Source of the DNA: Tritrichomonas musculus
Taxonomy: Eukaryota; Parabasalia; Tritrichomonadida; Tritrichomonadidae
Length of the DNA stretch: 64,000 nt
Reading direction: 5' to 3'
Assembly: GCA_039105265.1 (NCBI GenBank)
Contig: JAPFFF010000030.1
Span: 124,001 to 188,000, forward strand
Part shown: positions 29,969 to 39,500 of the stretch, piece by piece
Position numbering within the stretch: position 1 is the first letter of the stretch
Layout: every line of letters starts with the position of its first letter
Notes under the pieces: model-generated
The model's input: the letters and a program-made list of their open reading frames with translations, nothing else
The model's database searches: none
Told to the model about the DNA's origin: nothing
Made by a program: the position numbers and the translations under genes

Positions 29969-32368
29969 TTAAGCAGGAACAATCTTTGGTATATATTTCC
30001 TGCGATTTTTACGACGAGTTTTGGTCACTCCCAATTTTTCATCAATATCTTTTGGCTTTGGAAATTCAGATGGTAATGGTCGTTTAGCTGCAGGCGATTC
30101 CTTCTTCTCTTTTTCTCCTGCTTCTGATTTGTCTTTTGTTGGAGCTTCTTCTTTTGTTGGAGCTTCTTCTTTTGCTGGAGCTTCTTCTTTTTTAGATGGG
30201 TCTTCATCATCATCTGTAATAATATCGAAAAGTTCAGGTGGATTTGTTAACTCAAGAGAAACACTTATATCTTTTTCATCATCTTTTTTAGGTTTCTTCT
30301 TAATTGGCTTTTTATCTGGCCTGAAAGATTCAAGTAAGAAATTATTATAATTATTAACTTCATCAACTTCGTCTTGTTTCTTCTTCGCTTTTTGACGTAA
30401 CTTTTTGGCATCCCTCTTTTTATTTCTTAAGGTTACTCTGTTAGTTTCAAGGAGAGTTTTTTCAAGTTCAAGCTCTTTTTCCAATTCTTCTTGTTTGGCT
30501 CTAGCTTCTTCATCTTTTGCCTTTTCTTTTTCTTCCTGAAGAGCTTTTTCTTGTTGTGCAATCTTTTCTTCCATCTCTTTCATCATTTGCTTGAGTCGAT
30601 TGATTTCTTCCATTGCTTCTTTGGCTTCTTCTTCAGCTTTTTCCTTGGCCTTGGCTTCTTCTTGCAATTTTTCTTGGGCTTTATTGAGATCTTCTTGACT
30701 AATTTGAACAACTTTTTCTTTTTTCGGTTTGGCTGGCTCAGCCTTCTTTTCAGTATCAAATCGAGATACAGTTCTTCCTTTGACTTGCTTTTTGACAATT
30801 GGCAGTGCTACATCTGGATGTCTTAAAGAGTAATTATCAAGGAAAATACCACCACTTACTGCTTCAGGCATAATATCTTCTGGATTATCAATATCATAAA
30901 GCTTGAAATCATATTTACAAATTACTTGAACGTAGCAATATTCTGTATATGTTTCTTTTTTAAGTCTGTTCATGTAAATAGTGTAAATATCTTGGTTACT
31001 TTGAATTTCTCGTTTTAATCCGATTAGATCATTTGACGATGTTAAAATCTTACCTCCACTTCTTGAAAAAACATCAGTGGTCAATTTCTTTCCTCCAGTT
31101 TTAAGAAAACTGATCTGCAATGGCGTTGTCATAATTCGTCTGTTAGTTTTTGGATCGACCACTGGATGACGGCGTTCAATAATGAAATAAACTTTGCACT
31201 TTTCACCTGGGCGTATTGGTTCTGTAATTTCTATTGCAAAGTTTGGCCGATTACCAGCATCAGCTTTTTCATATTTAATATCGAAGCCATCATGTGGGCC
31301 TGGCTCTAACATTAGATCAAATCGCCTTGAATGGAGATCATCTGGAATTGGTCTGGCAATATCAATCGATGTGAAATAATAGAAAAAGTCATTATCAATC
31401 ATCCAAAAGATACCATCTTCTGCTTCTTCCATACCAAGAGCTTCTTTCAACTCTTCAGTCCAGAGCTCAGAAGTATCAGACCAATCACCAAGCCATTCAT
31501 GATCTCCCCATGGATTTCGAAGGCATAGAAAGTTTTTGTGATCTTCAATTCTAGCTTTCATAATAAGATAAGAATGCCCTTGCATAAGGCCAAGATCTAT
31601 TAAATTATCATTAGTAACGCCATTAGTATAATATTGAGTATGAATTGATGCGTCCATGACAGATCCTTCACGCTGATATTTCATAAGTCGATCAAATGGA
31701 GACATTTTTACCATCTTTGCTGGGTTTTTTAGATCTTTTACCATTTTACTATCTGGGAAATAACCAAAAAGAGAATAAATTGCCGTTGGAAATTGTCCAC
31801 TAGTAATTCCTGCGTAAGATCCATTTAATTTAGCGTATGCTTTTTCAACAAGACAAAACCATGGAGAAACTTTGAGATCAGTTGGATGACTAAAACGTGG
31901 AGTCCTTGTCCCTCTTTTGAATGGAATAAGAGTATCAATTAAAACTGGAGTCTCTCTTCCAAAAGCATGAAAATAAACAACTACTGCTCCACATTTAATA
32001 TTGATGGAATCTTCTTCTTCTCCTAGAATGAAAGCGGGTTGATCAGTATCAAAGAGAGATTTAACTAAGTCAGGCTGATTAGCAATTCGAGATAATGCAG
32101 ATAAAAAATAACAATCACCAAGTTCACCTTGCTGAATAAAATTAGGATCAATTAAATCAGGCTTGAAAAGAGGTGATTTAAAAAACTTATCGATTCTCAT
32201 CCAGGCAAACTGCTTTTCGTTAAATTGAATTGATAATTCTTGAATTTTGGCTTTAGGATGAAAGTTTGGATCTTCAAAAACCGCTCCCGTTCTTTTATAA
32301 TTTAAAAGTATATTTTTGTATTGACTTGCTTCCTGAACGAAATCTTCGTAAGTTCTTGAATCCATCAT
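29969..32368 (-). CDS. Calpain-like cysteine protease with coiled-coil and KEEAP-repeat tail (799 aa)
   Basis: Start is ATG 32368 or the adjacent 32365; the upstream open frame lacks an ATG. The CysPC core carries GELGDCYFLSALS (nucleophile Cys86), MQGHSYLIM (His265) and LRNPWGDHEW (Asn285), so the triad is complete. Two C2-like beta-sandwich regions follow (about 320-540), e.g. CKVYFIIERRHPV. Residues about 560-680 are a Glu/Lys-rich coiled coil, and near 720-760 comes a three-fold KEEAPxK repeat and then a basic tail (KTRRKNRRKYIPK) that could be a nuclear localisation or membrane-binding signal. No EF-hand domain is seen, as usual for protist calpains. Calpains cut substrates at limited sites under Ca2+ control. 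The gene is AT-rich throughout; the stop is TAAA. Confidence 0.92.
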   Translation of the reverse strand: MMDSRTYEDFVQEASQYKNILLNYKRTGAVFEDPNFHPKAKIQELSIQFNEKQFAWMRIDKFFKSPLFKPDLIDPNFIQQGELGDCYFLSALSRIANQPDLVKSLFDTDQPAFILGEEEDSINIKCGAVVVYFHAFGRETPVLIDTLIPFKRGTRTPRFSHPTDLKVSPWFCLVEKAYAKLNGSYAGITSGQFPTAIYSLFGYFPDSKMVKDLKNPAKMVKMSPFDRLMKYQREGSVMDASIHTQYYTNGVTNDNLIDLGLMQGHSYLIMKARIEDHKNFLCLRNPWGDHEWLGDWSDTSELWTEELKEALGMEEAEDGIFWMIDNDFFYYFTSIDIARPIPDDLHSRRFDLMLEPGPHDGFDIKYEKADAGNRPNFAIEITEPIRPGEKCKVYFIIERRHPVVDPKTNRRIMTTPLQISFLKTGGKKLTTDVFSRSGGKILTSSNDLIGLKREIQSNQDIYTIYMNRLKKETYTEYCYVQVICKYDFKLYDIDNPEDIMPEAVSGGIFLDNYSLRHPDVALPIVKKQVKGRTVSRFDTEKKAEPAKPKKEKVVQISQEDLNKAQEKLQEEAKAKEKAEEEAKEAMEEINRLKQMMKEMEEKIAQQEKALQEEKEKAKDEEARAKQEELEKELELEKTLLETNRVTLRNKKRDAKKLRQKAKKKQDEVDEVNNYNNFLLESFRPDKKPIKKKPKKDDEKDISVSLELTNPPELFDIITDDDEDPSKKEEAPAKEEAPTKEEAPTKDKSEAGEKEKKESPAAKRPLPSEFPKPKDIDEKLGVTKTRRKNRRKYIPKIVPA

Positions 32369-32618
32369 ATAAAAATAAAAATTCAATGTCAAAATATAAA
32401 AGTGTAACTTTTTGTAAGTATTGCACCTTCTATTCAAAATAAACTATATTTTCTTCATTAATAAATAGGTTTCAAAAAGAAATTATGCATAATTTAAATA
32501 ATTTATATACTACATTATAATGTAGTATATTATTTATAATTTTAAAATAAATATAAATGGGTGGTTATCAATATAATGTAATTTTAATTTAAAATAAATT
32601 TTCAATAAAAAAAAACAA

Positions 32619-33008
32619 CAGTAAGGTTTCAAAATTGGAAAACGTTTCAAAATAGGAAAATCGACTTTTTGAGAAAAAAATTTTCATTAATAAAAATGAA
32701 AGAAATAAGGAAATAGAGAGAAAATCTTGTCTAAACCTACCATTTTAAGAAATAATATTTCCATGATTAAGTTTATCACACAGCTGTTTGCGACATTATA
32801 TTCATCAAATAGTGCTTTCCTATCTCTATATGAAAAAATAAGCATCATTCAAAAAGTGGATTTTCCATTTTTGCAACACTATAAAGGAAAATCCAAATTT
32901 GAATTAAATTCGTTATTTTGACTTTTATTTTAAATTCATTTTAATCGTTTTCTATGAAAAAGTAGATTTTCCTCTTTTGAGACGTTTTTGAATTTTACAA
33001 CCTTACTG
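32619..33008. mobile_element. 390-bp inverted-repeat element (MITE-like), CAGTAAGG termini
   Basis: CAGTAAGGTTTCAAAATTGG at 32619 pairs with the inverted sequence ending CCTTACTG at 33008. The arms agree for about 55 bp, through AAAACGTyTCAAAA and GGAAAATC, with roughly ten differences. Inside, phrases similar to the inner arm recur (GTGGATTTTCCATTTTTGCA near 32857), suggesting subterminal repeats. A weak 64-codon frame inside (32727-32921) has no recognisable domain. Ends starting CAGT recall Tc1-like elements, but no TA duplication is visible, so the superfamily is open. Confidence 0.6.
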
Positions 33009-33516
33009 AAGGTTTAAACGTTTATAAAACTCAAAATTACTTTATCTCAAGAAGATCTATTAATTCTCAACCAAATTTGTTCTATTTTTAAAGAAGATAT
33101 GACAATTTTTAATCGATCTATTCTCTTATTAAAGGAAATCTTCTTTAATAGTTTCCCCATTTTCTCAGCAAGATCAATAAATTCACATTATTTATAGACG
33201 TATTTATGGATAATACCGATATTAAATCAAGCAATTAGTACATAATGAAATATAATTAAATGAAAAGATAATATTTTTTGAAATTCTCGCATGCAAAATA
33301 CATTACTGAAAAATGGTAAAAAAAAATTTGTGTAACTAAAACAACAATTATCCAAAAATATAATTTTTTTTTACTAAAAATAGGTAAACAAAAATTTTAT
33401 AAATATTTCCCTCCTTGACAATTTGATCTCTATTACATCGCTATAATTTCTTTTTCTGCGTTCATTAAATTATTGATTGGATAATAAGATGTCGAATTGA
33501 AAGTAAAAAAAAAGAA
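33009..33516. other. AT-rich intergenic spacer
   Basis: Nothing recognisable beyond poly(A/T) tracts. Confidence 0.5.
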
Positions 33517-36500
33517 TCAACTATTTTCAAATGTACCTGTTTCGTTGATCGCTATTCTAAATGCATTATACATCTTATCAACTGAAGAAAAGAGAGGAAG
33601 ATTAAGTGTGAAAAAGCAAGTTGAAGCCATTGGAAGGTGAGCATCAACTTCATTTCCACTTGAAACTATTCTCAACCCATTTTTGCTTATTGTATTGAGT
33701 CCAGTTGAGAAAAGAAGCAATTTTTTTCTTTCATCATTATTAAATCTAGAAACGACTTCCCAGAAAAGATCTTTTTGATCATCTGAAACACCAGAAAATG
33801 TCACACTTTGTTTTAAGTCATCGACCGATATGATTTTATTGCCACAAGCGAGGTATTCCATTAGTGATGAATTTACAAATGGGGGATTTTTTATATTTAA
33901 ATTCTCCCAAAATCCATCTCTAATACACTTTAATGGCTTCGTCAATTCATCCACTCTTAATTCATTGCAAGTAGCCACAAATCTTTCACAATTTTCTCTT
34001 TTTAATTTATTTGTATTCAAAAAGTCAAAAACGATTGGTTTTCCTCTCAAATTTAAAATCGTTGTTGAAGCAATTAAATCATCGAATTCTTTCTCAGTCA
34101 TTTTTTTAGATTCACTTATCAAGTTTGATGTCACTTTTTTATATGACAAATCGATGCCATAAATGTCATCAATTGTGATGCATCCTTCAACCAAGAACTT
34201 CCAGAACAGAGGTGGGAAAAGAAGGTCAGATTGCTTCATGCCTGTCCTCACAATGATTGCAATCAAGGCACCAATTGAATGATAATATGTGTCACTTTTT
34301 GAAATCTCAGGTTTTGAAGCCGGAATCACGCATTCTTGATGGCTTCCTTCGTGATTCCGTCCATTCGGAGTTTGAATGAAAAGTCCGACTTGTGGTGAAT
34401 TTATATCTGAAACCAATTCACTGATAAAATCACGTCTCAAACCTCCTCCATCGATTCCTTTTTCGTTCAAGTAGACAATGTAGAAAGGAACCGATACATT
34501 TCTGAATTTACTTGGATTTTTAACGTACTCCTTTGAAAATTGTCCAATCATTGAATTTTCATCATTTTGGCACAAACCGTTACGATAGTCATGACCATTT
34601 TGGCGGTTAATTCGTAAGGTTTCATGATCATGGCCACTTTTTGAATAAATCAATTCAAGAAAACGTTTGGAAATCATTTCAAATGAAATGAATCTATTTA
34701 ATTTTCCTGGGACAGCCATTCTTGTATTCAAAAGGAGGTAATTCAGAGTGAAGAGATAAATTGATCTCAAAAAAATCTGGTGTGAAGGATGGACATGATC
34801 TTCTAATGAATTAATATTGAGTGAGTAAGTTCGTGTTGACATCAAATTGCAATTGAAATATGCTTTATTTAAAATGCGATGGTCATCTTTAAAAGTGAAT
34901 TTGGTTGACCATTCATTCAAATCACTAATTAGGAAGGATTTGTAACTATGAATTAATTTTGTAAGTTCGTAATTGCCAATGAAATTATAGGAATAAACAG
35001 TGAACTTGCTTTGTGAAATGTCATTTACAGGAAGGTTCGTAAGTTTGACATAATACGTTTTTTCTGATTCAATTTTTTTTATTTTTTCTCTTTCACCTGT
35101 TTTTATACATGACATTTGACATGTTTTATAAGACCGAAAGTCTTCAAAGGGAGATATTTGAACATTGTTATTTATTGTTATTTGATCGCAAATAAGTTGG
35201 AAAATGTGAGGAACAAAGGCAGTGAACTTGATTGAAACAATATTTGTGCCAACAGGTGATATTTTGCATGGCGGATAATTAAAGAATGCTTCAGCCCACT
35301 CATTGAGAACAAGATGATAGGGAAACGCAGATTCATTTGAATTTGTTGATAACAAAACTCTGGCTACAACATTAAATAACGTCCCTGTATCAAACGAAAG
35401 ATCAATATTTATAGGAATAACTGATCCTGGCAGCTTTTCATTTGGTGACAGAGTTTCTGAATGTAAAATTGCGTCAAAAATTTTCTTAGATTGCATTTCA
35501 TAATACAAACATGATTGCTGATGCAAAAAAGGCTGAATTTTCATTTGATTTATTATTGAATTCGATATGCTTAAAGAATTCAGAAGAGATATATTTTCTG
35601 GTGAAAAGTTTAATGGCAAATTGTCATGCAAAAATGATAAAATTGAATCAGAATGAGTATAAAAGAAAGGTGATCCTGCAATGATTGAATTGAAGACTAA
35701 TTTCCAAAGCTTGCTCTTCATTTCATTTGACATGTCATTTTTTGCAAACAAGACAAAATACTTAAATGAAACAACAAGATGATAAAAAGTGTAAAATAAA
35801 GATTCATTGGATCTATCAGAAAAAGGCAAAAAGCCAAATGGTATTGAATCATTCGAATTCTTTTTGATTTTCAACACTTTTCTTTCTATGTAAGAATAGT
35901 TAACTTCATTTGAAAACTCATCTGGAAAGCTAAGGCCTTTAACTGTAAAAGATGGCATCTTATAACATCCAAATTTAAATTGAAAAATTATCCATCCTGA
36001 AGTATTTTCATTATCTTCAAACTTTTGATATGAGTCCTTTATTAATGACTTGACAATTATGCACTTTTTGTTTTTGGATGATGCAAAATGCATGTATTTG
36101 TTATGAAAATCTTTTTTAAGCTTTTTAAACCATTTTTTAATGATCTTTTCTTTTTCTTTCCCTTTGAAATAAGAAATTAATTTATTCAATGGGATAAAAT
36201 AATCGTACAAATCAGTTTTGGCACACGTTTCAAAACTATTGAATGAATTAAAGTCAATTGGTGATCTGCTTTCATTTAGTTTACTTTGATTTATTGGCTC
36301 TAAAAGAAGTAGAATTGATGTAATAAAGTTGATAATGGCTGATTTTGTTATAAAAAATTGATTGATGAAAGACCCAATGTTTTTGGAATTTGCTAATACA
36401 CGAACAGTTAAAAGTGTCAAAATTTCTTGGCTGTGTTTTTTGCATGCTTCACTAATGTAATAATTAACTATTTCTGGTGGCAAATTATAATATTTCATGA

Positions 36501-39500
36501 CATTGAAAGCAGGAATTGAATCATTACTTTCAATAGTTGATTTTTCAACTTTTAAAAAATTAAATTGACCTGAAACTTCATCAACTTGAAGATACTTTTC
36601 TAATTGAGTAGATGAGCTGTAAACATTTTTCAATGAGCTATAAAAAGCATTTTTATATTCTGCCATTAAAATATTGGTTTCATGAAGTTCATCGAAAGAT
36701 GAAAGTGTGTATAATTCTTTATATTTGGTGTGATTGATTAATATTTCATCATATTGGTATTTAAGTCTCTTCATATCTTTTGAATAGAGAATGATATCAT
36801 TAGATTCTTCATCAAATTTGTTTTCTGCCAACTTGAATGTTTTATCTTTATCAATACCAATTTGTGCATCATTAATTTGTGGCTTCTCATCAAAGAAATA
36901 ATTAATGCTTGTTTCTGGATAAATTAAAACAAAAAAGGAACATTGATAATCGTTACCAAGATCACATGAAAACAGACATGAATTGCCATTAGAGTAATTG
37001 AAAGAAACAATGTTAGTATTTGGATAATAACAACATTCAATGGTTGAATTTAATTCTAACTTGAAATCAACTGCTTTTTCACCATTAATGTAGAATGATG
37101 AATTTTTTGATGAATAAGAAATTGATATTGTTTTGTTCATCTCAACAGAATGAGTAATAATTCCAAAATTGAACAATTGCTTTTCATTCTCGTATTTAAT
37201 ACTAAAATAAGTTGGCTTTTCATCATTTATAACAGAACTAATGAATACATGAGGTGATTTTATGGCTTTAATTTCATTTTCAGTAAGTGAATAATCATCG
37301 TTAAAAACTAATTGTGTGAATGAAACATGATGCATCTGCTGCTTCCTTTGTTTTAATGGAAAATTTGTTGGTAATGAAAGTGATTTCTTTAATAAAGACA
37401 AGATCATATCTGAATTATGGTTAAACATGAACTTTTTATTTGCTTTGATTTTCATTTTTGAAAAGAAAAATTCAGAGAATTCTCTTCCATGTTGAAGGTC
37501 AAGAATGTTTTCTTTAATGCAATGAAAAACAAAGAATGAGAATAACCAATCAGTCATTTTTTTCTTTTCAATTTTTATTGCCTTTTTAAAGAGTAGATAT
37601 GGAATTTCAAACTCATTAAATGGATCAAAATTAGATTGAATAATTTCGTATGATCTGATACACTTTGACATGCTGACCTCATGTTTAATTACTTCATTTG
37701 AGAGAGGAAGTAACAAACCTTCAAACGTTTGTTTTCTTTCATCTATTGAGATGACAAAATATGATTTATTTTCTGATGTTTTGACAATTGTATAAGGCCT
37801 CATTACTTCTATTACATTTGACATAATTGCCAGCATTGCAAGCAATTGTTTCATGTATTCTGAATCATCAAAATTTAGGTTTTCAGATATTCTTTTGAAA
37901 TACTGCAAAACAAATCTAGAAGAATCTGATTCTTTCATTAAAATCAACTTTCTTATTATTTGAATCAAATCCAAAATACAAGCAAACTGAGAAGTAGGTG
38001 TTCTAACAAATGCGTTTTCTGTTGCCTTTTCTATTTGAGAGATTGGAAATGCTATTTGAAGCAAATTATTTGTATTTAAACCACATATAACAGTTCCAAT
38101 AGTATCCATTATTTGTGTTAACAATGATATAAATTCATTTTCATTTTTACGCTCAGAATAGACTTGGAAATAATCAAGAAGAAGCAATGAAAATGAATGA
38201 AACTTCGGCTGATCAACAAATCCAAATATTTGCTTTATTATATTTAATGATTGAGGAGACTTAAATTTACCTAAATGTAAAGAATGAGCGAATGTATATG
38301 AAACTGAATACTTCAGATCCAATTTATCAAACTCTTTAGATATAATCTCTTTCTCATCATCATTAATGATAAATTTTTTTTCGTCGTTTAAAATACGATT
38401 GAAATGCGCAAGAACTGAAATACAAGCTTTAAAGTTTTTTCTTTCTATATTACTTGATTCATTACACAATTTGCCAATCATGCTTTGTAATGAATCGAAT
38501 ATAATGCTATGAATTTCTCTTTCATCATATGAAGTAGTTAATAAAAGAAGAAGATTGCACAAGAATGAGATCATTGTATTAATTGGAATGTCATTAATAC
38601 CATTAATAACATTTTTAATAATGAGAGAAGCTGATTTCAGATCAATTTTAACTGAATCTTTCACTAATTCAAAAGTCTCTAAGATGCTAGATTTGTCAAA
38701 AATATTCGTTATGAACAAATAGATGAGATTTATTGGAATGATTTGAGTAATGAATGAATTGGCCATTGGAATAAACAAATCAATATTTCTTTTAATTGAT
38801 TCTAGCTTTGCATGCTCTTGAAGAATATCTTTAAATTCAGTTTTATTATAGAGAAAATCATTTATTTCATTTAACTCGAATTTATTTGATGAAACTCTCA
38901 ACAAGAAATGAGATTTTTCAATATACTCGTTTTTCATCTTCTCATACTCATCTTTATTTCCATTTTGTCTTTTCAAACGAAGATTTGAACGAATACGATA
39001 TATTATTTGCATGATCTTTCTTATCAATGGCATAATTTGGACATTTTTTTGTGATTTTATTTGTGCGCTGATTTCAATGATTTCATTAATTTGTTGTGAT
39101 TTGAATACAATCGCCAAAAACATTAGTTTTTCAAGCTCTTTGTCTTCTTGACTTAAATGTTTATTCAATGGATTTGGTACTTTTGAATAAATCTTGTTTA
39201 TAACTTCAGCAAAATCGTCATCGTTTAATTTATCATCAAAAACATCAGAAACATTTTTTTCTTGTTCCAATTTAGTATTTAAGAACTTGAAATGTTTTTT
39301 AAGACAATTAATATTTGAGCAAGCAATCAAATTCTTAAAATAGTATGTGTAAAGAGAGAAAATATTCATAAAGATTAAATAAAGTGGATTATTTGTTTTC
39401 TCATTAAAAAAATCTGACTTTATAATTCCTTTCAAAATCTCTAATAGAATAGGTAATAAAGACGATGTGAACGTTGATGAATTTGAAGTGATTCTTAAGT

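Noticed and set aside
30021-30826. Hydrophobic plus-strand frames opposite the calpain tail
   Set aside because: Antisense of Glu/Lys-rich coiled coil and KEEAP repeats reads as Phe/Ser-rich; an artefact of codon complementarity.
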